Positions 35,045 through 46,342 of a stretch of 64,000 nucleotides of DNA are shown here, in pieces. The position numbers and the translations under genes are program-made. Every line of letters begins with the position of its first letter. Position 1 is the first letter of the stretch. The stretch comes from Pseudocercospora fijiensis CIRAD86. Lineage: Eukaryota; Ascomycota; Dothideomycetes; Mycosphaerellales; Mycosphaerellaceae. The stretch covers positions 4,701,784 through 4,765,783 of the forward strand of contig NW_006921536.1 of NCBI RefSeq assembly GCF_000340215.1, written 5' to 3'. Under the pieces are notes generated by a model. It was not told the DNA's origin and made no database searches. It worked only from the letters and a program-made list of their open reading frames with translations.

Positions 35045-35903
35045 GGTTTGAGGAGAGCCCAGGAACAGGACACAATGTCATATTGGAGCAAGAAGAGCCC
35101 TTTGGTTTGGATGCACAGGGACAGGTATCACGAGAAGCGCTTGCTTCCCCCAGATGCCACACGCGGAGCATCAGAAAGCACTTGCCGGGCCTGCAAGCTC
35201 CCCGGTATTCCACGTCGAGAGTCAGCGACGCTCAAAAGTCGCCATCTAGTCGCGGCAGAAGCTGTTTGAGCATGGGCGTTTGCAGGAACGTACACCAGGA
35301 AGTCCTGAAGGCATACAGCGATCAACACAACTGCACGTAGATCGCGGCTCGTCATTTCGCTCCAGGAAAAAATGCAGAGGCTTCTGTGCCGCTCGAACCC
35401 ACCCAAAATCCTCGCCTCTACGTTTTGCGAGAATTGAAATGTACCAAGCGAGGTAATCTACATCAGTAGCTACGTCAGAGACTCTGTTTCTACTATCTTC
35501 CCTCATTCTAGTCTCGGGAACTACTGTGAGACTCGGAGATGTTGAAGTACTATCGATGTGAGGTCTGGTGATCTTTGTGCAAGCTCACTCCAGATCAAGC
35601 GCGTGCTTCGTGGAGTGATAGAATATTGGCACACATTTAATCGTACCAGAATCGTTTTGGACGTTGAATCGAAGTCCTGGACAATGAAATGAGGTGTTAT
35701 GCAGGGGTATGGATAATCTGCATTGCCGGCTAAAAGAGAGAGCTGCAGTGTAATTGATTGATCCTACTTGTCTCTATGCCCTTGATCTCGTTGTGAGCCT
35801 GTCTAGCTTGATTCAAGCACGAGCTTCTAAATAAGACTGGCCTCGTTCGCGAATTGTTCCCGCGAGGAATTCTCCTGCTTCACTCCAGAAACTCTTTCGC
35901 ATC
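35045..35903. other. intergenic, 860 bp
   Basis: No gene is supported here. Short frames near 35083-35506 overlap on both strands and look like chance. Confidence 0.4.
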
Positions 35904-36122
35904 ATGTCCGGCGTCAACACAGCTCCCGACACACAAACCCAGCTCATCAAAGCCCTTCTCCCACGCGAAGACGTCCTAAAAGCAAGACCGAAATACTTCT
36001 CCCTGCTGAGTCCGACAGGAATTCTAAAACCCAACACCGATCCAGTGGAAGGTATTTACAACACATCACACGAGATGTGTCAGCGATGGTCGAACGTTTT
36101 GCGTCCTGCCGATGGACTATAG
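35904..36122 (+). CDS. small hypothetical protein (72 residues)
   Basis: The ATG follows a pyrimidine-rich leader. The first 50 residues (MSGVNTAPDTQTQLIKALLP, then a KYFSLLSPTGIL segment) have the look of a conserved fungal small protein. A possible intron (36052-36122, GTATTT to CTATAG, 71 bp) would replace the last 22 codons with a longer tail that overlaps the convergent hydrolase gene. I do not recognise the family. Confidence 0.5.
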   Translation: MSGVNTAPDTQTQLIKALLPREDVLKARPKYFSLLSPTGILKPNTDPVEGIYNTSHEMCQRWSNVLRPADGL

Positions 36123-36158
36123 GCCGGCACACGTCAATGTCCATCATCCTGCAATGGC

Positions 36159-36914
36159 TTATTGCCTCAATGCCTGATCGATCACATCAACAAGCTTCGC
36201 TGGCTGACTTATGAAAGGGTCGTGGCCTGCATCAATCCTCGCAATATGCAGGCCGTGCTCCTCGGCCATCTTCTCTTGCCAATCTGCAGGCACACACTTG
36301 TCCTACAATCATGTCAGCCTGTCGAGTGCCGCGTCCTGTAGCGACGCGGGCCTCACCTGTTCAGTCAAAATACACCATACTTGACATTGCTTCCACGACT
36401 CGCTTCTCTCATCTGGCGAACCCGCCATACCCTGATACACCAGCGCGTCAATATACGGCTGGGCATCCGCTTCCGCCATATCATTAAAGAAAGCCTCCAT
36501 CGCCTTATGGCATTCAATAGTGCCATCGACTCTGCCAAAATCTGCATATCCCTTCTCAAAGAGGAATTTCGTGACAGGACCGTACTCGAGGAACGACCCC
36601 AACATCATGATTACAAGTTTGTCTTTGGCATCTGGTTGCGCCGCAAGAATATCGTGAGTCGCTGCAAGTCCGACTGGCCCAGCTGCACTGTGCAAAATGA
36701 GTGCAACGCGGCCTTTCTTGAGCTCGGGTTCGATGACAGATACGAATGACTTGACGGCGTCCTCGGCAGTCATCGTCTTGTCTCCTGCGGAAACCAGCGG
36801 GTGAGGGATCACTTTGTATCCGGCTGTCTCGAAGTGAGGCAGAATAGGCTTGATGTGTGCTTCTCGATGCCATGCTCCAGAGCAGAAAATTATGGCGGGC
36901 TTGTTTTCTGACAT
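36159..36914 (-). CDS. alpha/beta hydrolase (AB hydrolase-1 type)
   Basis: Exon 1 (36914-36357) and exon 2 (36302-36159) are joined across a 54-bp intron (GTGAGG to TTGTAG), giving 233 residues. The short second exon supplies DKCVPADWQEKMAEEHGLHI and the catalytic His213 in DAGHDPF. The nucleophile elbow reads LILHSAAGPVG, with Ser76 in a His-Ser-Ala-Ala-Gly variant of GxSxG. The acid is probably Asp187 in the EQDKCVP segment. The N-terminus AIIFCSGAWH supplies the oxyanion hole. The family includes plant salicylate/methyl-ester esterase-like and dienelactone-type enzymes; the substrate is unknown. It is divergent from the Zn2Cys6 regulator, a common arrangement for a regulator and its target. 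Confidence 0.85.
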
Positions 36915-37551
36915 GATGGTCGGCGTGCTGACTTCGCTGGTAGGTTAGGTTGGAAGAATTGGAGATGGCTTGCTCAGCTGAGTTAGGTAGGCTAGGCAGG
37001 CAGACCAAGTCTTTCGTGCTCCTACGCGGGATCCTGCCTTAGGATTCGGGTTCGCGTTTCCATATGCGCCACGTCTTAGCTTGCAGACGCAGACCTATGC
37101 ATAGGACTGCACAAAGATATCTCGCGTGTACAGAAGACACAGTCAGTAGTGGTATCGCAACTCTTGTCTCACGCAGAGCAAGCCAACTGTTTTGATAGGC
37201 ATACCTAAGGTCGTCACAAAATTACTGGAACTGGCCACTCTTCAATCGGACACAATGAGGCGACGAGGTCTTCCGCTCCTCCCTGTCTAGGACTAGAAAG
37301 AGCCTTCAAGAGGACCATTCTACATACGTAAAACTGCTTTCGCTGAGCCAGGAAACGACGGCTCGCTCGCTTTGATACCCATCTTGAACAACTCTGAGTC
37401 TGAGAACTACACGCGAGAAGGATCAACTCTTGGCGCTCCATTGAACGCCGAGCAGCGAGCGCCGAGCAGAAAGACCGAGCAGCTGAGGGTTCGGATTCAA
37501 CTTCCTCGACGGACCTTGATCTGTTCTCCAACAACATCCATATCACCAGCC
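36915..37551. promoter_or_regulatory. divergent region between hydrolase and Zn2Cys6 regulator
   Basis: These 637 bp separate the two start codons. CGG and CCG triplets, the half-sites of Zn2Cys6 proteins, occur, but I see no convincing spaced inverted pair. The regulator's frame also extends upstream through 37372 without a stop, so its leader may be partly coding. Confidence 0.35.
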
Positions 37552-39818
37552 ATGTCCATCGATCGAACTTACAAAGCCACGCCAGCAAGTGTTGTGCGAA
37601 CAGTCCCGGCCAAGCGTCGTAATGGCAAGCTCCAGAGTTGTGAACCATGCAGGAGACGAAAGCTTAGTTGTGACCATAGGATCCCGTCTTGTAGTCGTTG
37701 TTTACGAAGAGGCCATCCACAGTCTTGCTATTACCACCCAGCGCCAATGACAACACAGTCGGACGCAATGTTGCTTACGCCTTCGCTGTCCAGTCTTTCT
37801 TCGCCCGATGCAACCACGACCATGACCACGGCAGCCTCGCAACCGATATTAAGACTTCACACGCCGAAGCCGTTGCAGCATCAGAGCTCTGCTACGAGAG
37901 CAGAAAGCGTTCCGCCATCTGGAAGGCTGCAAGAAATCCTGAGTGTGCCTTCTGCAGGCATTCTTATGGAAAGTGCTTCCACGCCACGAGCAGTGGGATA
38001 CCTTGGCGAGATCACTTCTGCTGCTGTAGTTGCTGAAGTCAACAGCAGTCTTGGGATTCCTACCCACGACGGACTAATAGAACCACCGAAGGACCGTCTC
38101 ACTGAAGATTACATTCGCAGCGGGGTCGAAGTCCTTGGATTTCTGCAAGACATCGAGAAGATCAGGGAGTTGCTTAGTCGATGGTTCAAATTCGGAGACG
38201 GATTCATGCTTTATCGACCTCTCTATGAGATATGGCTTGAAGGCCTAGCGCCAGTTCTGGAAGATTACTCTAACGGCAAGGGCTTGGAAAGCTTGGCCGC
38301 TACCATTTGGTGCAATACGCAGTGCTCTCTAACCTGCGGCAAGAATACCACGCTCCAAGAATGGGCGTCTGCTGCCACTGGTGACCGCCTGAGATGGGAG
38401 ACCATCGGGCTGCTGCTGTCAATCATCGGCCTTCTTTCTGCTAGTCTACCTCCATGGGATACCGTCTTCAAGGGATCGTATGGCAGAGATGACCTGATGC
38501 ACACTACGCTCAAGCTGGTGGAAATCTGCATTGATCTTTCGAAACGATCGGGAACCCGCAACGAATTGCTGCTGTGCTTGCTATACGAGAGAACCGTGAT
38601 CATCTCGGGCATACAGGGCGACACTTCCAGCGAGGTATGGGAGTCGTACAGTGGAGTGTGTGACGTGGCCATCCTTCTCGGCCTTCACTTGGACAGCCGA
38701 GCAAATTCTCAGACGCCGTTTTTCCTGGCGGAGCTAAGGGCGAGGATCTTCAATGTTATCTTTAGCATGGACAAGTTTCAGGGCACCTTCCTAGGTCGTC
38801 CGCCTCGACTGAGCTATCGATACTGCCATGTCCCATTTCCAAAGGACATCACCGACGAGGAAATGTTGCTTCCATGGCCCGAATTGCAGGCACGGCTTGC
38901 GCAGCTTGATGCCAATGGCGGCTGGTCAAAATCTGGCAGTGTTGGAAGATGTGGCTGGCGAAGAGCTTGGTCAGCGCGACATGAGCTGCGAGAAGATGTT
39001 CTTGAAGTGGTGATTGGTACTAGTAACATCGATCTCGAGGCTAGTATAAGGTAGGCGATTCCCTCACGTGCACACTTATAATATCTACCTAACTCTACTC
39101 TGCCAGGTCTATTCGTGCTAGAGAAAAGGAAGCCAGCGAATCACTTCCCCCATTTTGTCGTGGACTAGACCCAGAAGACCTGCTGACAAGACTAAAACGT
39201 GACCCTACGCATCACATTCCAGGAAGAGGTGTGGAATGGCGCCCTGTGGATCTCTTGTGTTTTCTTTCGATGCACTTCGGCATCCGGCATACCGACTTCT
39301 TGTTGGAGCGAGCGATCTTCAACAAGACCAAATGCGATTCGTCACGCCTGATTGCGTCTGCGAAAGCAGTCCTGAAACTGGTTTTAAAAGCTCATCAAGT
39401 CCGAGACTTCCTCTACGAGTTCCAGCTGGATTTTACTGACATGTTGGCGTTTTATGCGGTCCCGGTCGCAGGCGTTCTTGCCATCGAAATGCTGAAGCGT
39501 GACCAGTTGAACGATCTCTGCGACACCTTTCCTCGATCGGAGACACTTCAGCAGCTAGGCGTTCTGGTCCCTGCTTTGGAAGCTGTGAGGCCAGATGAGG
39601 GCAATTACAAGTTATGCTCAATGGGCCTCAATGCTATCAGAAAAGTGCTCGATCAGCTGCTGTCAAAACCTTCAGGCCGTCCGATTGCCATCGATGGCCA
39701 TCAAGGACATGCGTTTGAAGACGCACAATTTGGAGTTGGCATTGGCAACGATGCAGACTTTCTCCAGTGGCTTGGGAATGTTGACTTCGACACCAATGGC
39801 TGGCTGGACTCGCTTTGA
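37552..39818 (+). CDS. Zn(II)2Cys6 transcription factor
   Basis: Exon 1 (37552-39050) and exon 2 (39107-39818) are joined across a 56-bp intron (GTAGGC to TGCCAG) and give 736 residues. The DNA-binding cluster lies at residues 30-59 with spacing C-X2-C-X6-C-X6-C-X2-C-X8-C (CEPCRRRKLSCDHRIPSC, then SRC). It is followed by a Ser/Thr-rich linker (TLSSLSSPDATTTMTTAA-like) and the fungal-specific middle homology region beginning LYRPLYEIWLEGLAPVLED. A later landmark is FLGRPPRLSYRYCHVPFP, typical of the family. The chosen start places 29 residues before the first Cys; upstream in-frame codons exist to 37372 but lack family resemblance. The target is unknown; the divergent hydrolase is the simplest candidate. 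Confidence 0.9.
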
Positions 39819-40057
39819 ACTGGATTCTGGTAATCGTAAATGCTTTGGTACTCCTCGGCGAACTGGATGAACCCAGCAGCTTGTATGCCAACCTTCTCGA
39901 TCCGCCACAATCACAGGTAGTAGGATGGCGGCAGCTGGGGAACATGTTAGCATACTTCTTCTTGGTGTCCACTTTGACATTCAGACTTACTGCGCTGTCA
40001 AAAGCATCTGCTGACGTTGAGACCGAGTTTCGTGGCGAATCAAGTCTCTCGTCCGCT

Positions 40058-41334
40058 CTACGACGATAGTACTTGCAAGGGCACTTCCACGATCAGAGGT
40101 GCGTGTGCAACCTCGGAGAAGCGGAGCTCAACCTTGACACTGTATCGGACATTCGATAGCGGAGAAGCAAATGTGGGAACGAGGGTGGAATTTGGTCGAA
40201 TGGCAACAGGATTTGTGGCCTCGAATGAGGCCAACATGGTCGACTGTCGCACGTTGCGCTGATCCCAGCATAGAGGATCCACCTTCCACGATTCAGAGTG
40301 GACCGTTTCATTCCGGAGCCGCAGGTATTTGTTCGATTGCATCAAGCGTGTACTTGCCACCTCTTTCAGTGGCATTGTCGAGAAATAGACGTGCCGGACG
40401 AGATCAAGATGCACTTCGCAGCTCCATCGTGGCGGCGGCAGGCTCCCTTTGCAAGCTTGCTCGGAACATAAGGTGGTTCGTACGCGGAGCATTCCCTGCG
40501 TTCGATCGGGTGACCCGTCTGAGAACATCGGAAGAGGCTGTGGTTCGCACGACGAAAGCGTAATTCTGCCAAGATGCGTTCTCAAAATCCGCCTCCTCAA
40601 TTCCTTGGTTGTGGTCATCTGGAATTCTCCCGGAAAGTCATCTGTGCTCACCGGCGGACTGGCATCGATCCACGGCGTGAAAGAAATCTCGCGGGAGGCC
40701 TGGCACTTCAGTAACTGCGCTCGTGGACGGTCTCGATACACTGCTGTGGCCCGAATGGTGTAATGTATCAACGGCTGCATGCACCGATTGCCTCGTAGAT
40801 CTAACGATATCTTGCCGCTCGAAAATGTAGGTGGCAACATCGATAGTTGAGAGTTCCCGTCATCAGTCGGGAAGCACTGCGAAGCAATGCGGAATTTGAA
40901 CGGCATGGAGCAAAGCTGGATTTCGTCAACGATTTGCATCACCTGCTCCTGTTGCGGTATGGCTTGTGACTGTCTTAGGAACTGTAGTCATGGTGAGTGA
41001 GTCTATTGTTTGCAATTTTGAAGTTGTTACGCTTTCGCTGACCTCGTATTGAACAGCTGAGATATAATTCTCCACCTCTACCCACGTTCTCATGATCCCT
41101 GAGAAGGTAGGTCAGTACTCGACATTTCGTGATATTGGGCCAACCTTGATCACCTTCGAACGATACAAGCACATGGCACGCCTCGAAAGGTCCCGCGACG
41201 TGAAGGTGTATATGCCCTATAAGCAGGTCCCCGGGATGATACGAACGGTTACACATTCCTTCGTCCGTGTCGTCCTGGAGTGCAATGCGAAGGCTGCCAC
41301 GCGGTGCTTGAAAACTTGCATTACGAACTGACAT
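40058..41334 (-). CDS. arrestin-like protein
   Basis: Three exons (41334-41154, 41098-41031, 40981-40058) with introns of 55 and 49 bp give 390 residues. I built the splice model because it is the only one that keeps register and restores the fold. Exon 1 reads LRIALQDDT and YHPGDLLIGHIHLHVAG, the opening strands of an arrestin N-domain, and ends in VSFEG. Exon 2 continues IMRTWVEVEN. The third exon holds MQPLIHYTIRATAVY and ends with a C-domain strand pair (NVRYSVKVELRF). Fungal arrestin-like proteins act as adaptors for ubiquitin ligases or in pH sensing. No PxY motif is evident, so the role is open. It is convergent with the Zn2Cys6 gene. Confidence 0.75.
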
Positions 41335-42474
41335 TAGGAGGAAATCTTCTCGTCAACAAGTTTGGAGAGAAGTCATCAATGTAGTGTCTAGCGTCCCGTG
41401 TCCACCTTGAAGCTTGCGAGGCCTATGAAATATATATCTTGACTTGCCACTGCAGTATGCGCGTGATGTTGAGCCCTGTGGACCAGCGCCCGCCCGCTCG
41501 CTTTCCTTCGCCTATTGGGAATCACGCACTATATCAATCAGCATGAACCACACAGATATATCCGAAGCATACCAATCTTGCTTTCACGCCTTTCGTGCAC
41601 GCTTGCGAAGTTGGGAATATATCCATACTCAACTGTCGCCTCTCAACTCTGCCAAGGCATGCCGACCCCCATTTTTACAATCTTTAACGACGAGTAGACA
41701 AGAAGGTTCACATGGCAAGAGTTCAAGTGCTGTGACTAGACTGATGGGTTGGTGACGCCGACTCGCATGCATGCCCATTGGAGTGTTTTTTTTTGTTCCG
41801 CTGCCCGGGCAGAAACATGGATGCTTGTGCAGATTTAAGCTTCGTGCATGGGACTGGCTCGTGCTCAGATCGTGAACCTCCCGCCATCATTCTCAGATCG
41901 AGTGCGTGAATCTCAATGGTTTCTATTTGCTAAATGCGGTTTGGTTGATTGTTTCGATAGCGGTGCTTGATGAGAGTCCTGGACTTAATTGACCCGTAAA
42001 GTGCCACGCATACCATCGCCGCCAGACTCACACACCCACCGACCCGCTCGCTCTCTACAGTGTACCACCTCAAACTCCATACCTGCCCAGCACTGAGCAT
42101 TTGACAAGGACGCTTATGCCGCTCCATCGAGACAGAGTGAAAGACAAATTCCGCCTTCCGAAAAATTGGTATCGCTTTACGTCGCTTATTCTGGCTTCGG
42201 TCGATGTACCAATTTCTCTGCCTGGTCAGTCGATGCCTTCCATATTCACGCCGGAGATGGTGATGTACCAAGATCAAGGGTGCCAGTGAGAGGTAGAAGC
42301 GAGGCGAGGTCTAGCGGTATAATGCTAGAGAAGTGACCAGAAACCATGCGACAGCGCGAGATGCATAGTCCAGTGTAGATCTGACCCAGATGAGGTTGTG
42401 ATTGCAATCCAGATGTTACTCAAGCGTAGCCAGCCAGAGATGGCCATAGTAATGTCAATGTAACCCGTCCAAAC
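41335..42474. other. intergenic, 1.1 kb
   Basis: It contains a short T tract at about 41786-41794. No gene is supported. A stretch at 42309-42330 resembles a tRNA D-arm but no tRNA can be folded from it. Confidence 0.4.
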
Positions 42475-44268
42475 TCATCTCTTAATCCCAACCACGACCA
42501 AATTCCTCGGGCTGAATTTATAGTCAAACACCGGCTCGACCCAAGCTTCTCTAACTTCACTCTGCTCCTTGAGCCAAAGATATCGGTCAACAACGATCGC
42601 GGCTTCAATGACTCCAGCACTGAATGCCATCAAGCTCCACATCACACTCAAATTCTTCTTCCCTTCAGCGTAATCTTGAGCATACTTCTCAATCTCATAA
42701 TCCGAAATATCGCCCATTTTCTCCTTGAAGACGTCTCCTCGGTCTGGATCATGGAACAATTTCGCCAAAGCTCCTCGGACGTACGTTGTGAAAGATTCGT
42801 AAGACGACTTTTTCAGGCTTCCTATTACAATCGGTGTGCCGCCACTGCTATGTCCGGCTGGTGATAGTCCGCCGACACATTCTGGCGTAGGTGGGCCGAC
42901 AACTCCACGATCTAAGAAGATGCGTTGCAGTAAAGCTCGGTAGAAATGCCTTGTGAAGAAGCTCTCACTATCGATTGGTCCCCAATTGGAAGGTGCTTGG
43001 ACGGCCATCATGCGAGAAGTGATGTTCAAACGGACTCCTTTGTCGCTCTCCGGACTCCTCTCGTCGTAGTATTGGCAGAATCGCTCACTCATTGGAAAGC
43101 CGTGTGGATCATTGGCTTCACCGGTCTTCGAAAGCCGAGGATGGTCGTGGGTGGTTGGGCGAAGTTCGGGGAGTTTGTAGGTTGCTGGACCGAGACGTTC
43201 GGTGACGAGATTATAGCAGCATCCTACCATTGAGACGGCGCGGACTTCTGAGTTGAGGAGAAGAGAGCGCAAGCCGTGATGGACGAGATTGCCACAGGAG
43301 TGAAGAGAAATTACCATGAGGTTCTTTGGAGAATTACTTTCTGGTATGCGATCGATCACATCTCTGAGATTGCCATCCTGAATCCGATGGTCGACGTATT
43401 GAATCTTCCCGGTTCCAGTCGTTGGAAGTTCGACAATTGGCGCTCTAGGCACGAAGCCTGCATTGTGCTCAGGTGGAGGCGTCGGGAGCTCAGCAGGAAC
43501 GACTGGCCTTGGAGGCAAGTTGAGATGTTCGCCACCATCTCGGAAAGCTTTCTTATTGCGCATGATCTTCTTCTTCTCGACCAGTTTCGCAAGGACATCG
43601 AACTCTTTGGCTCGCTCTGCATTTTCTTGCCGACTCTCGATGGCAACGATGTTCCTGTTGTAAGGCTGACTTGCCAGTGCTCGGCCCAAATAGTTCTGGC
43701 CTGAGCCGAAGTCGACCAGATGAGATACTGGCTCGCGTGTAGATGCAGTAATGGAGGAGGCTAGATTGTTGATGTATGAAGCGAACAGACCAACCTCATG
43801 GACTTTCTTCACATTCATGCCCACCGATACATCCCTCGTGAGTCGCTGCGTTGGCTTCAAAACTCGATTACGAGAGCACTGGGAACTGTTCGGCTCTCTG
43901 CGCAGCAAATGCCGTCTCACATTTGCCATGTAGTCTAGGAGAGATGGGGGCGGATTACCATTGACATTTGCGATGTGATCTTCGGGATGCGCGGAGTTGT
44001 ATATGGATATGTCGCTGCGAATCAGCAAGTTGACGATTTCAAAAGTGTCCTCTTGCTGTGCGAAGAAAGACGTCCAGTCTGGAGGCAGGGTTCTGTCGTA
44101 CAGGCTCGGCTCGGTGGTGAAGAAGTCGAGAATGTGCACACCTCCGCAGAGCACTCTGAGAAGGTCATCGCCGCCAACGAAGCTCAGCAGTGAGTCTACA
44201 TATTCATCTGTGCTGGCGAAGTCGTCCGAGTATGGAAGTGGTTGTTCTGGTCCAAGTCTGGCGTCCAT
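42475..44268 (-). CDS. METTL25/RRNAD1-like methyltransferase-domain protein
   Basis: A single exon gives 597 residues starting at a true ATG. The SAM-binding motif I is LVDFGSGQNYLGRALA near residues 185-199. It is followed by the acidic-loop strand IVAIES, then a low-complexity Pro-rich insert. Later blocks are VISLHSCGNLVHHGLRSLL and MVGCCYNLVTERLG, characteristic of the PF13679-type family that includes METTL25 and RRNAD1. The C-terminus (IEAAIVVDRYLWLKEQ) is also typical. The substrate is not established for fungal members. Its promoter is shared with the divergent mannosyltransferase. Confidence 0.85.
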   Translation of the reverse strand: MDARLGPEQPLPYSDDFASTDEYVDSLLSFVGGDDLLRVLCGGVHILDFFTTEPSLYDRTLPPDWTSFFAQQEDTFEIVNLLIRSDISIYNSAHPEDHIANVNGNPPPSLLDYMANVRRHLLRREPNSSQCSRNRVLKPTQRLTRDVSVGMNVKKVHEVGLFASYINNLASSITASTREPVSHLVDFGSGQNYLGRALASQPYNRNIVAIESRQENAERAKEFDVLAKLVEKKKIMRNKKAFRDGGEHLNLPPRPVVPAELPTPPPEHNAGFVPRAPIVELPTTGTGKIQYVDHRIQDGNLRDVIDRIPESNSPKNLMVISLHSCGNLVHHGLRSLLLNSEVRAVSMVGCCYNLVTERLGPATYKLPELRPTTHDHPRLSKTGEANDPHGFPMSERFCQYYDERSPESDKGVRLNITSRMMAVQAPSNWGPIDSESFFTRHFYRALLQRIFLDRGVVGPPTPECVGGLSPAGHSSGGTPIVIGSLKKSSYESFTTYVRGALAKLFHDPDRGDVFKEKMGDISDYEIEKYAQDYAEGKKNLSVMWSLMAFSAGVIEAAIVVDRYLWLKEQSEVREAWVEPVFDYKFSPRNLVVVGIKR

Positions 44269-44649
44269 TTGGGAGGATTACTCAGCCCGGTCCCGGTAGA
44301 CACGATGCCAGCCTCATATTATATCGAGGTGGTGACTGTGTAGTAGTGAAGTTGTCCGGCGCAACAAAATTTGGCTGTCGGGTTGCACGAGACATTCTCT
44401 ACGGCCGGCGAAATCACTGAAGAGTTAGAAGTGAGGCTGAAACTGAGTTTCGTTTCGGAGCGCCACCCGCGATCTCGCATAAGATCCCTGTCCTGTCCTT
44501 TGTCAAAAGGAGGCTTCGTCATCCTGGACTTTCGGCCTGCGACAGCTCTTTCACATTCACTTGTGCTTTTCACATGCTGCATGGAAGAGAAGAGGAGGCT
44601 AGCTGAGGCATATGCTCTAGAAGCGCAGCAAACGCGTACATCGTCCAAG
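44269..44649. promoter_or_regulatory. 381-bp divergent promoter, methyltransferase / mannosyltransferase
   Basis: The two start codons point away from each other. The plus-strand frame is open through part of this stretch, but its sequence lacks family resemblance before the ATG at 44650. Confidence 0.4.
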
Positions 44650-45905
44650 ATGGCGATGCCACGCCCAATCCGCTTTATGGCCCTGGCTACGCTGGCCCTG
44701 TTTGTGTTTTTGCTATACCACATTGTGAAAAGCCCGACAGTGATAACGGCGCCAGGAGGCAGAGAGAAGATGTCGGAAATGATCCGAGATCCCAACCTAG
44801 ATCGTATGCGAAGCCTGAACGTGTTGAAAGGCAGCAGTCTAACAGTGTCTTAGCTACCGACGAACCACCTGAACCTTTGAACCGAGTGAAAGGCAACAAC
44901 TACGATCCGGATAACCCGAACTCCGATCGCATCAACGCGACACTTCTCTCGCTGGTGCGAAACGAAGAGCTCGAGCACATTGTGGGTAGTATGCAGGAGC
45001 TGGAGCGCACGTGGAACCACAAATTCAACTACCCTTGGACTTTCTTCAACGATGTGCCGTTCACGGAAGAGTTCAAGCGCGCCGTGAGAGCGAACACGAA
45101 GGCCGAGGTCAGGTTTGAGGAGATTCCGAAAGAGCATTGGGAGATTCCTTCATGGATCAATATGGATCTCATGGAGGAAAGCGCGGCAATGCTTGAAGAG
45201 AAGAAGATCCAGTACGCCAGAATGAAGAGTTATCACCAGATGTGTCGATGGAATAGTGGCATGTTCTACAAACACCCTGCACTGAAGGATACGCAATACT
45301 ACTGGCGCGTCGAGCCGCATGTCAACTTCTTCTGCGACGTCGACTACGATGTTTTCCGCTACATGCGCGACCACAACAAGACGTACGGATTCACCATCAA
45401 CATCTACGACAATCCAGACACGATCAATACACTGTGGCCGGAGACTATCAAATTTCTAGCTGGCAACAACCAGTATCTGTCGAAGAACAACGCAATGGGA
45501 TGGCTCACGGACAAAGAGCGACGCCCCGAGTGGAACATTAGGGCGAACGGATACTCGACCTGCCATTTCTGGTCGAATTTCGAGATTGCTGATATGAACT
45601 TCTGGCGATCAGAAGCTTACGAAAAGTACTTTGAGCATCTTGATCGTGCAGGTGGCTTCTTCTATGAGCGATGGGGCGACGCGCCCGTTCATTCCGTCGC
45701 TTTAGGACTGTTTGAGGACAGTAGCAAGATTCATTGGTTCAAGGATATCGGCTACAGGCATATCCCGTTCTTCAACTGCCCAAACAGCCCGAAATGCAAA
45801 TGCAAACCGGGACAATTTTACGATGGCGAACCATTCCTGGCCAAAGAGGATTGCAGGCCAAGCTGGTTCAAGTATGTTGGTAATGAGTGGGCTAAGAAAG
45901 GCTGA
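44650..45905 (+). CDS. alpha-1,2-mannosyltransferase, KRE2/KTR family (GT15)
   Basis: Exon 1 (44650-44803) and exon 2 (44854-45905) are joined across a 50-bp intron (GTATGC to TCTTAG), giving 401 residues. A short cytoplasmic tail and a membrane anchor (FMALATLALFVFLLYHIV) make a type II Golgi protein. The catalytic domain shows YYWRVEPHVNFFCDVDYDVF, FWSNFEIADMNFWRSEAYEK with the conserved Glu, and GGFFYERWGDAPVHSVALGL. It adds alpha-1,2-linked mannose from GDP-mannose to N- and O-linked glycans and so affects the cell wall. The C-terminal CPNSPKCKCKPG is typical of the family. The gene looks intact. Confidence 0.95.
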
Positions 45906-46342
45906 GGCATGAATAAAGTTGTGCAGCGAGGAGTTTTGAGGAAGATGGGGAAGCGCATGGGAAGGACATATCCGACAGAAGCGTGGCATATTCAGGAATT
46001 AGCGTATGGCGTCTGGAGTTTGTGACGGTAAGCATGAGTGGTGCATGGATGGTGCACCGGTGGGATGCATTCGGAACGTCCTAGAGCGTGTATATCGAGA
46101 GAATTTAGGCTATCACGGCCTTGTCGTATCTTCGCCCACCTTCATGGTGATGCTGGAATACGCGCGCCAATCTTCTGATTCTGAGAAGGACAATGTTATA
46201 AGCTTGCCCAAATGGATAGAACACCGTCCTAGCAGCAAAGCTACCAAAGGAGGAGGCCGCGCAGTGCAGGATGGACCCAAGGCAGTACATGGCGATAGAG
46301 AAGATGAACACTCGGACGAGATCTTTCCAATTGATTGCCAAG
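45906..46342. other. intergenic, 437 bp
   Basis: This is the 3' region of the mannosyltransferase and the likely promoter of the secreted-protein candidate. Frames crossing it lack support. Confidence 0.4.

Noticed and set aside
42305..42375. tRNA-like D-arm (ggtctagcggtataatgct)
   Set aside because: There is no T-arm, anticodon stem or acceptor pairing downstream, even allowing for an intron.
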